Both the position numbers and the translations under genes were made by a program. From contig CAZKIU010000014.1 in the NCBI GenBank assembly GCA_964552955.1, positions 1 to 64,000 of the forward strand: a stretch of DNA of 64,000 nt, written 5' to 3'. The notes beneath the pieces were generated by a model. That model was not told the origin of the DNA, ran no database searches, and saw nothing but the letters and a program-made list of their open reading frames with translations. This document shows, piece by piece, positions 35,854-45,800 of the stretch; the first letter of the stretch is position 1; every line of letters begins with the position of its first letter. The DNA comes from UBA1413 sp964552955 (lineage in GTDB: Bacteria > Bacteroidota > Bacteroidia > Bacteroidales > Prolixibacteraceae).

Positions 35854-36222
35854 ATGAACATTTACACCCTTTTACTGCTGATCCTGGTCGGACTGATGAC
35901 TGGTGCCTTTGCCGGCATCATGGGCCTGGGAGGAGGGATCATCCTGATACCGGCGCTGATTTTCATTTTTGGTTTTACCCAGCATCAGGCCAACGGCACC
36001 AGCCTGGCCGTCATGCTCCCCCCTATCGGGCTCTTTGCCGCCTATAACTATTATAAGGCCGGCCATGTCAACCTCAAATACGCCCTGATTCTCGCCGCAG
36101 CCTTTATGATCGGAAGTTACTTCACCTCCCATTGGGCCACGAAAATCCCCGAAGTCACCCTGCGCAAAATATTCAGCCTCTTTCTCCTGCTGGTAGCCGT
36201 GAAAATGTTTTTCACCAAATAG
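35854..36222 (+). CDS. TSUP/TauE-SafE-type transporter, half-size
   Basis: A 122-residue membrane protein with four hydrophobic segments, starting MNIYTLLLLILVGLMTGAFAG. The motif GLGGGIILIPALIF is typical of the N-terminal repeat of TSUP (DUF81) anion transporters. Full-length members are about 250 residues with two such repeats; this one covers a single repeat and must presumably dimerise. Substrates in the family include sulfite, sulfoacetate and taurine products. The start is placed at ATG 35854; earlier in-frame codons are not protein-like. Confidence 0.8.
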   Translation: MNIYTLLLLILVGLMTGAFAGIMGLGGGIILIPALIFIFGFTQHQANGTSLAVMLPPIGLFAAYNYYKAGHVNLKYALILAAAFMIGSYFTSHWATKIPEVTLRKIFSLFLLLVAVKMFFTK

Positions 36223-36366
36223 CATCTCACATACGGAATTGGCCAACCAGAATTAAACAATTTCATATCTTGAATTGGCCTACCACCCTTGTGTGCCACT
36301 TGTTGTCATGACTTGTGAGGCAGGGTGTTGTCACGGCCGATGACCCCAGGAGAATCCGGGAATAAA

Positions 36367-38157
36367 CTACTTAATACTGCTTTTCATTTTTCTCAATGCC
36401 TCAGTGTAACAGACCAGGGGGTACATTTTTTCATCGTACCACAAGAGGGCGAAGTACAGCCCGATGGGCGATGATTTCAGGGAAGGCTGGTGATGGATCC
36501 ATAGGATCCCTTTCTCACAAGGTTCGGGGTGGTTCAAGGCCAGGGCTGCCACCGCCAGGGCAGTTTCCTCTATGGTGCCCTGAACCCCCTTCTTACCGCC
36601 CCAGCTTCCGTCATGATTTTGTTGACTCGTGAGAAAGGCCTCAGCCTTCTGAACCATCGGTTTCAGCCGCCCTGTGAAGGGATGGGCCGGTGAGAGACAT
36701 TTCATACTGTCGTGGAGGTATGCACATACCCTGGCCGTTCCGTAGACAGGGTTGGTTTGGTCGTCGGTCATCTGGTTCCCGAACCAGAGGGGAATCCAGG
36801 AACCATCGGCATGCTGGTGTGTTTCAAGGTAGCAGATGGCTTTTAGAATACTCTGGTCCATTTTGGTCCTGGTAGCCCGGCCTATGGTGTTTCCTAAACG
36901 GTTTTGGGTGCGAATGAGGGCCAGCAGGCCATGGCCGGTCAGGTCGGCGCAGCTCTTGTCGAAGGGAAGCTTACCCCACCCCCTGCAGAAGGTTGGAAAC
37001 CCTCCATCGCTATTCTGCAATCTGGTCAGCCAGCGGCATCCCATGATAAGGGCTTCCTCCTCCCTGCGGGACCCCGAGTACAACGCATGGAGCGCCAGGA
37101 TTGCCCCGGGGGTATCATCGGCATCGGGCACTGCCCCGGAGGTGCTGGTCCAGCCCCAGCCTCCCGGCTCTGCCCCGTTGAAGGGGTGGACCTTCCGGAC
37201 CTGCTGGCCAAGCAGATGCTCCCTTAGTTTGTTCTTCTGCTCTTCTGACAACGGGTTCTGCGGATCACCAGCCAGCGCCTTCACCACCAGGGTGGTCACC
37301 CAGGTGGAGAGGTCGGCATCAATCGGCCAGCTTCCATCGTCGCGCTGTTGCCTGCGCAGAAACCCCGCGCCCTCCAGCACAGTGGGGTTACCGGGTTTAC
37401 CGGCAGCCACCAAACACATGGCCACGAAGCCGGTGAGCGGAATCGCCTCCAGAAATCCCCCGCTCTCCGGTAAAAGACGGTTCAGCTTCCTGATGGCCGG
37501 ATCAATGAATATATTCCTGAACGACATCAGATCGAACCATCCCTTTTTCTTCCGGGTATGCAGATAAATACCAACGCCAATGAGCGCCGGAAGGGCATAG
37601 CTGACCATCCTAAGGTTCAGAAATCTGAAAAGGGACTGGGGCAGCAGGGTCAGTTCAAACAGAAGTCCCGGTACTTTTCTCAGGGCCGAAGCGGAAATGA
37701 TCCCCCCCACATGAAGCATGGAGAGGATAGGAACTGAAAAAGTCAGGTCTTTGCCATAATAGGCCAGGACTGATCTGGTGATATGTTCCGGATCGGAAGT
37801 GATGCCCCTGGCATTCAGCCAGGCTTCCATGCGCTTCAGCGTGGTGGCGGCGTTCCCGTTGACCTGGCAGGTGGTGAGGGCAGCCAAACAGAGCAGGGTG
37901 GTGCTGACGTTACCCACCGATTCGGGGGTGTCACCGAAGCTCCCATCTGCATTGATATTATTCAGTAACCAGTCGAAACCCGAGGTGATCCGCGGGAGGT
38001 CAGCAGGGTGGTTCACGATTTTCAGGGCCACAATGGCCACGGCAGTGGCCAGGGCGCTGCCCGATAAACGGCCTGTCCAGTAGCCTTCCTGATTCATTTC
38101 ACCCGTCAGCAGACGAGCCAGCCGGTTGAATTCCTGATCTATAAATGTTTTGTTCAT
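36367..38157 (-). CDS. Squalene-hopene-cyclase-like class II terpene cyclase
   Basis: A 596-residue cyclase of the SHC/OSC superfamily (SHC is about 630). The catalytic acid motif DXDD is intact as D345-A-D347-D348 in AVPDADDTPGAILALHALY. QW-type repeats occur along the chain: DGSWPIDADLSTWVTTLVVKA, NSDGGFPTFCRGW, HADGSWIPLWFGNQ and HDGSWGGKKGVQGTIEETALAV. A hydrophobic segment (about residues 175-205) could be the membrane-binding insert. It probably protonates a polyprenyl substrate and cyclises it. It is the last gene of a five-gene minus-strand operon with a polyprenyl synthase, and no squalene synthase lies in the window, so the substrate could be a polyprenyl diphosphate or alcohol. Product unknown. 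Confidence 0.82.
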   Translation of the reverse strand: MNKTFIDQEFNRLARLLTGEMNQEGYWTGRLSGSALATAVAIVALKIVNHPADLPRITSGFDWLLNNINADGSFGDTPESVGNVSTTLLCLAALTTCQVNGNAATTLKRMEAWLNARGITSDPEHITRSVLAYYGKDLTFSVPILSMLHVGGIISASALRKVPGLLFELTLLPQSLFRFLNLRMVSYALPALIGVGIYLHTRKKKGWFDLMSFRNIFIDPAIRKLNRLLPESGGFLEAIPLTGFVAMCLVAAGKPGNPTVLEGAGFLRRQQRDDGSWPIDADLSTWVTTLVVKALAGDPQNPLSEEQKNKLREHLLGQQVRKVHPFNGAEPGGWGWTSTSGAVPDADDTPGAILALHALYSGSRREEEALIMGCRWLTRLQNSDGGFPTFCRGWGKLPFDKSCADLTGHGLLALIRTQNRLGNTIGRATRTKMDQSILKAICYLETHQHADGSWIPLWFGNQMTDDQTNPVYGTARVCAYLHDSMKCLSPAHPFTGRLKPMVQKAEAFLTSQQNHDGSWGGKKGVQGTIEETALAVAALALNHPEPCEKGILWIHHQPSLKSSPIGLYFALLWYDEKMYPLVCYTEALRKMKSSIK

Positions 38158-38200
38158 GCCCTTTTATTTAGCCTTAGAAGAGAGGCCCGTTTCAACCTTT

Positions 38201-39094
38201 TCAGGTGAGTGATCCGAGCGCGAGTAATCCGTAAAAAGTATACTCCACATCCGTATCAGGGTCCAGTGCATTCGCTGCAAATCCTCCTTCGTGGTAAAGC
38301 GCATCCATAAAACGGAGGCAGTCGGGTTTGATCAGCCGGAGATCCTCCCCCACATAGCGGAGAGCATACAGCACCACGGCAGTCGATAAAAGATCGGCAA
38401 CAGGCGCGCTCTTGAGCGCCCTGAAGCCGCCGGCCCCATCGTAATATTCCCGCACTTGTCTGACCAGATCAGCGGTTTTACCATGAAACGTATGCCGCAG
38501 AACCATCAGCGCCGCGATAACCGGGGAGGGTTGTGCCTCCTTCCGGGCGATGTATTGCAATTGCCTTCTTATTCTGAGAATGCCCATGGTGTCGCCTGAA
38601 TAGTAACAGGCCAGAAGGGTCACAAAGGCCGTATAAACCGGCTGTTTGGACGATGGCCGCGACAAGTTCTTCCTGATTCTCCTGCGCAGTTCCTTGCGGA
38701 GGTTTTCATTCAGGGAGAGTTTTGAGACCAGAATAGAGGCGCAATAAAGGTGAATGCCCTCCATGTTGTGATCCCTGAGCGGGCTATCATCACAAAGGGT
38801 ATTCTCCACATACTGCCGGATAGGCCCCTGAAGTTCAATCAGCTCCAGTGCTTCTGTAAGAAAGGTTCCGAAGAGGGTATAATAGAGATCGGGCTGACCG
38901 GCCCTGTCGGTAAATCCGCCCGAAGGGAGGAGGCTTTTGGCCACCACGCTTTTCAGCCGGGCCACCGTTTCGTCATCGAGAAGATCCAGGGCGCTTCTGA
39001 GCATCACCTCAGGGCTTTCCCCGCTGAAAAGCGCCAGTGGCCCGCGAAATACAGACTTAAAGATATTTACTGAAAGCTTTTCCAACCAGTTCAT
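38201..39094 (-). CDS. Prenyltransferase/squalene-oxidase repeat protein
   Basis: A 297-residue helical-repeat protein. Repeats of the PFTB type are visible: LLPSGGFTDRAGQPDLYYTLFGTF, YDGAGGFRALKSAPVADLLSTAVVLYALRY and YHEGGFAANALDPDTDVEYTFYGLLALG. These resemble protein-prenyltransferase beta subunits, and the fold is the same alpha-alpha barrel used by one domain of squalene cyclases. No DXDD is present, so it is not itself a class II cyclase. The ATG at 39094 overlaps the upstream synthase gene by 38 bases. It may act as a partner domain for the cyclase or as a transferase. The exact role is unknown. Confidence 0.7.
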   Translation of the reverse strand: MNWLEKLSVNIFKSVFRGPLALFSGESPEVMLRSALDLLDDETVARLKSVVAKSLLPSGGFTDRAGQPDLYYTLFGTFLTEALELIELQGPIRQYVENTLCDDSPLRDHNMEGIHLYCASILVSKLSLNENLRKELRRRIRKNLSRPSSKQPVYTAFVTLLACYYSGDTMGILRIRRQLQYIARKEAQPSPVIAALMVLRHTFHGKTADLVRQVREYYDGAGGFRALKSAPVADLLSTAVVLYALRYVGEDLRLIKPDCLRFMDALYHEGGFAANALDPDTDVEYTFYGLLALGSLT

Positions 39095-40652
39095 GCAGCG
39101 CAATTCTAAGGGGGATGTTCCGGAGTTGAGCGAGACAGGGGTCGAGCCGGCGGAGGTATCCCGACAGCAGATCGACTGCCCGCTCCTCCACCCTGTATTT
39201 CCGGAGGAGATCCATGATGGGGTCCAGTGCATTCTGTTGAACCGCCTGGCGGATGAGGGTCATTTCCTCTTCATCGGCCTCTTCAGCAAGGAGGGATATG
39301 GCTACTGAGGGGTTTCTCCATGACGACGCTTCGCCGGGGTCGGTGATGTCTTCAAGGTCATCCATCAGCTGGTAGGCGGTCCCCATCAGATGACTGAACT
39401 CTTCCAGGAGCGCGAGGGAATTCTCATCAGCACCGCCGGCCACCGCACCGGTAAGGAGCGATACTTTAAAGGCCTCGGCGGTTTTGTTGTTGAAAATCTG
39501 GAGTATCTCCACCAGGGGAAGGATTTCGTTGTTCTTCCTGGCCATCAGTTCGGCCCCCTGTCCGGCCGCCATGACCCGTTGACCGGTAGAGATGATCCCC
39601 AGCCATTTTTTCACCACCGCAGGGTCGGCCTCACATCCGGCCATCAGCCGGTATCCCTCCCCGATGAGGAGGTCTCCGGTATTGATCGCCACCGGAATGC
39701 CATACTTTTTATGAGTGGTTTCCTTTCCATACCGCTGGTCGTCGTCGTCCTCAACATCATCGTGCACCAGGGAAGCCTTATGGAAGCACTCCACCGACAG
39801 GGCCAGATGGGTGAGCATATGGGGGTCGGGCACCCCGCAATAGGCCTGGTATGCCAGCAGGGTAAGCATAGGTCTGATCCTTTTCCCGCCGGCGAGCAGG
39901 ATTTCCCTGACGATATCATCGGTCACACTCCGGCCCAGGCCAAGCACCTGGTCTATGTTTTCCGGAGAAAAAAGAGAGGAAGTCTGTTCCCTGAGGTGGT
40001 GGAGGTTCATCATTCGGTAACCACTTACCTGATCACGGAGCCTGATCTCCTCCAGAACCCATTCCAGATCGGCCCTGGTATCGAGGCAGCCGTTGGAAAG
40101 GAGCGGTACGCCAATGGCCGGGACCGAATACTTGTGGACTGACGCAAAAATCTTCTGCAGCACTTCCATGCAGCCCACCCCAATGATCGCGTCGACCTGG
40201 CCGCTCTCGACCAGCCGCGATGCAATGGTGGTTCCTTCGGCCACAACGGTGATATAACCGAGCTTTTCTGCCTCCTGCAGGAGCCCGGAGATCTGGCAAT
40301 TCCCGCAGGCGTTGCAGAGTAACCCGAGTTCATCTTCCTCCGCACGGCATAATTTACTGTTTTTAAGACACTGGGGAAGTAAGAGCATCCGCCGCTGGTA
40401 GGGGATGGAGCCGACCACCGGCCTCCAGATGGCATTGCCGGCGCAGATCATCACAAAGGCCTTGTACTGTTCCTCCCATCCCTGCTGTGCAAGCAGCAGA
40501 TCAGCCATCCCGGACAGCCGATCATACGACACCGGTGGAGTCTCCCCCCTTTCAGCCATCCAGCTCACACTTCTCCTGCGGATCACGCCCCTGAGCACTT
40601 CGTCAGCAGGAACCCGCAGCGGCAATTTGCTATCCGTATAGATTTCCTTCAT
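39057..40652 (-). CDS. DUF116-polyprenyl diphosphate synthase fusion
   Basis: A 531-residue two-part protein. Residues about 1-215 match DUF116: LLPQCLKNSKLC, CNACGNCQISGLLQEAEKLGY, GCMEVLQKIFASVHKYSVPAIGVPLLSNGCLD; its Cys clusters suggest a metal or Fe-S site. Residues about 230-531 are a polyprenyl synthetase: GGKRIRPMLTLLAYQAY, the first Asp-rich motif at 298-299 onward (HDDVEDDDD) and a second near 430 (LMDDLEDITD). It condenses IPP units onto an allylic diphosphate; chain length cannot be read. I prefer ATG 40652, 5 bases after the radical SAM stop; TTG 40661 is an alternative. The fusion is unusual. Confidence 0.85.
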   Translation of the reverse strand: MKEIYTDSKLPLRVPADEVLRGVIRRRSVSWMAERGETPPVSYDRLSGMADLLLAQQGWEEQYKAFVMICAGNAIWRPVVGSIPYQRRMLLLPQCLKNSKLCRAEEDELGLLCNACGNCQISGLLQEAEKLGYITVVAEGTTIASRLVESGQVDAIIGVGCMEVLQKIFASVHKYSVPAIGVPLLSNGCLDTRADLEWVLEEIRLRDQVSGYRMMNLHHLREQTSSLFSPENIDQVLGLGRSVTDDIVREILLAGGKRIRPMLTLLAYQAYCGVPDPHMLTHLALSVECFHKASLVHDDVEDDDDQRYGKETTHKKYGIPVAINTGDLLIGEGYRLMAGCEADPAVVKKWLGIISTGQRVMAAGQGAELMARKNNEILPLVEILQIFNNKTAEAFKVSLLTGAVAGGADENSLALLEEFSHLMGTAYQLMDDLEDITDPGEASSWRNPSVAISLLAEEADEEEMTLIRQAVQQNALDPIMDLLRKYRVEERAVDLLSGYLRRLDPCLAQLRNIPLRIALHELVGKAFSKYL

Positions 40653-40657
40653 AAACG

Positions 40658-41836
40658 TCAACCATAAGCCCCCATCCCAAAGAAGAGGGTTTTCTTTGCT
40701 ATCCTGTAAAGCAGGCTTTTCTCGGCGATGACCTCACAGGAACCATGACTGGGAACCACCGGCGCAGTGGCCAGCTTCTCAAAATAATCAGGCCGTCCTG
40801 AGTTATTGATGGACTGATGTCGCAGAGCAAAACCAGTGAGCCAGGCCGGATCTTCCATCAGAACACACCCTTTGGTTTTCCCGTGGATCTCCTTTCTGAA
40901 GCCCCTGAGCATTTCCGACGCTTCATAAACCCGTTCCAGATCCCCGTCATCCACATTTTCCCGGGCCATCTGAACCACCGGGCAGGGTTCTATATAACCC
41001 GAAGGGGTGATATGGTGACTCAGTCCGTCGGCTGCCGGACAGAAAGGTTCGCCATTGGCATGCCAGTAAGAATCGATCAGCACCATGGGCAGCCGCATGC
41101 GGCCTTCCACCAGGAACTTCCTGAGCCTCAGAATATCGTCAGCTGAAAGGGCAAGCTCGTAGTTGGGCTGCCTCCCTGCCGGCCGGTAGATATAGTACCA
41201 AAGATACAACACCCCCTGATCGTGAAGCATCTGCACGAACTCCTCCGAGAGAGCCATCTCCATGTTCGATTTGCAGACGCTGATGGCCACACCGGTCAGC
41301 AGTCCCGCCGAAACCGAAGTCCTGATGGCTTCCAGGGTACGATGATAGACCCTTTGTCCGCCCCGCCGTATGTCGGCCACGCTCTCATCTCCTTCAAAGC
41401 TGATGAGCGGGGTCACATTCCCTGCTTTTTTCAGCCGTTCCGCAGTGGCCGCATTCAGAAGCGTGCCATTGGTGAAGAGCTGGAAATAACAACCGGGATT
41501 TTTTTCAAAAATACCATGCAATTGCTTATGCATCAGAGGCTCTCCGCCAAGAATTCCAAAGAAGTAAGATCCCTTTTTCTTCCCCGCTTCGATGATGGCA
41601 TCGATCCTTTCCGGAGGCATGCTGACCCGGGGACCGCCGGTCTCCACCCAGCAACCCTGGCAATGGAGGTTGCAGTCGTTGGTGACGGAAATAAACTGAA
41701 ATGCCGGGAAGAGTTTCCCCTTTTTGCTTCTCCTGCGGAACCGCATGAAGCCCGAAATGCCCTTCACCCCCATATTGAGGATGAATTTCCGGCGACAGCG
41801 CCGGTCGGCTTTCAGGAAGTTTTTCAGTATGGACAT
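40658..41836 (-). CDS. Radical SAM enzyme
   Basis: A 392-residue radical SAM protein. The cluster motif is CNLHCQGC (FISVTNDCNLHCQGCWVETG), followed by GILGGEPLMH (the GGEP motif that binds SAM), FTNGTLLNAATAERLKKAG, ISFEGDE and SVCKSNMEM. A C-terminal region holds further Cys residues (GEPFCPAADG, YIEPCPVVQMA, TKGCVLMEDP), suggesting an auxiliary Fe-S cluster of the SPASM/twitch style. It differs from HpnH at the cluster motif. Within the operon it likely modifies a prenyl or terpenoid intermediate. The gene begins 8 bases after the Fe-S protein stop, and its stop lies at the start of the synthase gene. Confidence 0.85.
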   Translation of the reverse strand: MSILKNFLKADRRCRRKFILNMGVKGISGFMRFRRRSKKGKLFPAFQFISVTNDCNLHCQGCWVETGGPRVSMPPERIDAIIEAGKKKGSYFFGILGGEPLMHKQLHGIFEKNPGCYFQLFTNGTLLNAATAERLKKAGNVTPLISFEGDESVADIRRGGQRVYHRTLEAIRTSVSAGLLTGVAISVCKSNMEMALSEEFVQMLHDQGVLYLWYYIYRPAGRQPNYELALSADDILRLRKFLVEGRMRLPMVLIDSYWHANGEPFCPAADGLSHHITPSGYIEPCPVVQMARENVDDGDLERVYEASEMLRGFRKEIHGKTKGCVLMEDPAWLTGFALRHQSINNSGRPDYFEKLATAPVVPSHGSCEVIAEKSLLYRIAKKTLFFGMGAYG

Positions 41837-41844
41837 GGGGTCTG

Positions 41845-42633
41845 TTATTTGAGGTGGCCTTCCTGAAGCGCGGCATTCCTCTCGTCGATAGCCCGTTTCA
41901 TCTCATTCTCCCTGATAATGGATGCTCTCCTGGCTTTTCTCTTCTGCAGGGCAGCATAAATATCGTTCCCCAGGATGGCTTCAATATCCTGGGCCTGCCG
42001 CTTTTGTTCGGCCACTTCATCAATGGCATCGGACCCGCCAATGGCGCCCCCTTGCTTATATTTGGGAAAGATGATCGCTGTGACCGGGCAGATCCGCGCG
42101 CAGGCCGGGCACTGGTTCTTACACCCCTGGGGATAGACCACCTTCACTGCCTCCGCCGTCTTCTCATATACCCCGAACAGGCAAAAGTCAGCACATTGTC
42201 CGCATACCGTACATCGCACATCATCGATCACAGGATACCATGAGGGCCATCCGGAATCTTCACTGATTTCAGTGATGTGTGGAACGCCGTCACCAGCGGC
42301 AAACCGCTCCACCTGGCCGACCACCTCTTCCGGCTCAGTTTCTTGCAGATTAATATAACGGATGGTTAAGGCATTAATGCCATCACCGATCACCTGCTTC
42401 AGCAGCAAGCGCATGGTCCGCGGGTAACACCCGATAACCAGCAACTCAGAATATCCGGAAATGTCTTCCTTGATTTTACCGGGATTTACAGCGACCATTC
42501 CGCAAAGGTCGGAAACCACCAGGCAACGGGCGTTCAGGGGTTCCAGAGAGGATCTGATCTCTCCAATGATCCCGGGGTCGAACACGCCACCCTGGCAATC
42601 ACACAACAAAATCCCTTTTTTTTGTTCACTCAT
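41845..42633 (-). CDS. Ferredoxin-like Fe-S protein
   Basis: A 262-residue protein. An N-terminal region (KKGILLCDCQGGVFDPGII, DLCGMVAVNPGKI, LVIGCYPRTMRLLLKQ) resembles the cysteine-bearing, HdrA-like N-domains of anaerobic electron carriers. Two 4Fe-4S motifs follow at CTVCGQCADFCLFGVY and CKNQCPACARICPVTAI. The tail (about residues 200-262) is Glu/Arg/Lys-rich and helical. It probably feeds electrons to the radical SAM enzyme or a reductive step. It is the first gene of the terpenoid operon. ATG 42633 is chosen since the upstream part of the frame is not protein-like. Confidence 0.78.
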   Translation of the reverse strand: MSEQKKGILLCDCQGGVFDPGIIGEIRSSLEPLNARCLVVSDLCGMVAVNPGKIKEDISGYSELLVIGCYPRTMRLLLKQVIGDGINALTIRYINLQETEPEEVVGQVERFAAGDGVPHITEISEDSGWPSWYPVIDDVRCTVCGQCADFCLFGVYEKTAEAVKVVYPQGCKNQCPACARICPVTAIIFPKYKQGGAIGGSDAIDEVAEQKRQAQDIEAILGNDIYAALQKRKARRASIIRENEMKRAIDERNAALQEGHLK

Positions 42634-42816
42634 GCGATGTATAAACTTTGATCTAATGGATGAAATCCTGTCTCCGGCACGAAGAGAGTGGTCCCCATCG
42701 CTCACGTCGTAAAAATATCATAATTATTTTAAAGGAACAGGGGCACTGCCGTCAAGAACCATCACGCCAAGCTTTCCCACCCATCCGAAAAAGAGATACA
42801 TAGGTGACTACATTGA

Positions 42817-45800
42817 CTATTTTATGACTATTTTATGGGTGACAATATCTCTTCCTAAAAGAATATTTACAAAATATATTCCTTCCTCCAGGCACTTTAA
42901 ATTTACCTGATGAGTTGTTCTGATAATGGATTTGTCAAATTTTATGTGGTCACATAGAACCCCGGTTATTGAGAAAATGTTAACCACAACTTCTCCCGTA
43001 TAATCGGCATCGATGTCTATGGTAAAATTTCCATTATTTGGATTTGGATATATAGAAACCAGATCACTACTATTCATTGGAATTCTATCAATAGCGGTAA
43101 GAGATTTAAAGTGAGCGACAATATCCTGGCGCTCATATGTCTCAAAGGAATAATTACTATTTGTTGATACTTCAACTCCATCTATACTCCAATAATCAAA
43201 AGTGTACCCATCGTTTGGATGAGCTGCTAAAGTAACGCTATCGCCATAAAAATAGAGACCTGATCCGACAGTAGTACCCGAATGATCCGGAATAACCGAA
43301 GCATTAACAGCGCAGGTATAATCCTGGTTTACAATAATCTGCAGACTGCAATTCAAACCTCCATAACTTACATATAGTGTATCTGGTCCTTGATGGGTGG
43401 CTTTTATAATCCCCTGAGACAGAACAACTGCATTTCCTGTTTTTGTACAATATTGGACATCCGCCAATGTGGTTATATCTCTGATAATGCCGTCAGAAAA
43501 CAAACATGCAACCCGAACTGATGATTTTAACCCTTGTGGGAGTTCTAATAACGATTCATCAGGATAGGTGATGACCAGGGATTTTGCCTGGGCATTTGGA
43601 GAAACAGTTACAAAAACAGAATCTATATATACATTCCCCGCCATGTCTGAGCCAAATACATACATTTGAATACGTCCGATGTTGCAAGAAGGGACAGGAT
43701 ATGAAAAACGCATACTTGCAGCAGTCGTACTTTTTATAAAAACTGAATCCTGTGACTCTTTGGCTACAAATATCATATTTTTCACTTGAGCCGTTCTTGC
43801 AACCATTATTGTAATTGAATCTCCACTGTTCGCGGTTAAATCTATATTTGGCAATAGAAAATAAACACTATCGTTTTTATTAACAGCGGATTTCAATCCT
43901 GCCAACCTGTTTTTTGTGTTTGCCTTAAAATCTAAGGTCGGAGGATTAAATCCCACTGTTGAAAACGCTGCATCAGAACTTGGCAACATTAACAGCTTTG
44001 ATATTCTATTCTTTACGGTTGCATTTTTGGGAGAACCACAATGCCACTCATTTTCAACAAGTGTGGAAGGACTAAGGCCACCTCTCTGGCTGCTGACAGC
44101 AACGACAATGTCATTAGCTTCATTAAATATATCATTTGTAACTGAATCTACATGCATTTCAGGATATTCAAGCTGGTAGGCCAATTGTAGTACCATGCCC
44201 AATAAATCATGACCAACTCCTGAAGTTATAACTGGACTTTCTGTTACAATGGTATGGCTTGGTACTCTATTTTTGTTTAATACCGAACTGCCATTTAACA
44301 AAGTTCTTGTTGCAAAGCTTGTAACTTGTAAATCATCCACAGCTTTCCCCTTTAGCCCAAATTTTTCTCTAATTGAAGGAAGTTCAAATAAAACATTGGC
44401 TCCCTGAGAACCGGAATGAGGAGTATTAACAGTAATCAATTTATGAATGTCATTATCATAACAACTACTTTGTAGATATAAACGGCTCAATATTCCTCCC
44501 ATACTGTGACCCACAATATCAACTTTAGAAACAGCATATCCCTTTTTAATGATATACTCTTTAACCTTTCTGATATTTGTGGGTAAAACAAAAGCATTTT
44601 CTGCAAATGAGCTCAAATTAGTTTCCCTATAATCTACACACAAAACCTGTTCACTTATATAACATGTTGATCTTGAATGCAAATCTTCTCTTAGATCGGC
44701 AAAGCAGGCTGAATTGGAATTGAGCCCGTGTATAAGCAATACCGGAGGACGAATAATATCAATGGTATCATATAAAGCATACCCATTACCGCTATAACTA
44801 TTGTTATTAATTACTATTTGAACCACTACTTTTCTATTCCAGTCCGTATTGTTCGTATCATCAGAAAACACATCGGGAGCTACATAGAAAATATTTTCCG
44901 GCAAATAGGTAAGATTCAGATAAGGAGCTGTTGCCTGAAAAATCGAAGTACCGATTTGTCCAACTGGTATATTGTTACCATTGATATCCTTCACTTTAAT
45001 CTCAACTCTCTCTACGGCTATGCTTTGATCCTTCCTGGTCAGGCTGATTCTTACTGCTGAAGAACCATCTGCTACCACTCCGACCGGGTGTGCGGGCATT
45101 CCAGGTATTCTTGAAATGGTCCAGTTGTTTTCTAAGCTAAAAGGATTACTACTGCAATCAGTGCTGTAAGTTGCCCAAGGGTCTTTATGCCAGCTATAAG
45201 GAAAAGAAGAATTTGATAAAGCAGCTATAGGATCGTCAACTTCAATACAATACAAATCAGCATTTGAATAAGCCTTCATCTGTTTTATGATATTATTATT
45301 GCCGTTTTTCAAATTGAGGGATGTCAGGTTGTTTCCCGCGCAGTTTAAATCAGATAGAGCAGCATTATTCTCAAGATTGAGGGATGTCAGGTTATTTCCC
45401 GCGCAGTTTAAATCAGTGAGAGCTGTACTATTCTCAAGATTGAGAGATGTAATATCATTTGCAGAACAATCCAGATCAGTTAGAGCTGTGTTATGGCCTA
45501 GAATTAAACTTGTTAAATGATTGGCCTCGCAAGACAGCATCTTTAATTTCTGACAATCACTGACATCCAGGATGGTTAACTGATTGCCTTCGCATTGCAA
45601 CGCCTGCAAATTCAAACACCCATTTAGTTTCAAACTAGCCAATTGATTGGTATAACACCATAAGATTGTCAGATTTGAACACCCACTTACATCTAAACGA
45701 GTTAACTGATTACTGCAACACTCTAAAAAAGACAAATCCGAACGACCAGCTACATCAATACTGGTTAACTGATTGCATCCGAGAGCCAAGGACTGTAAAT

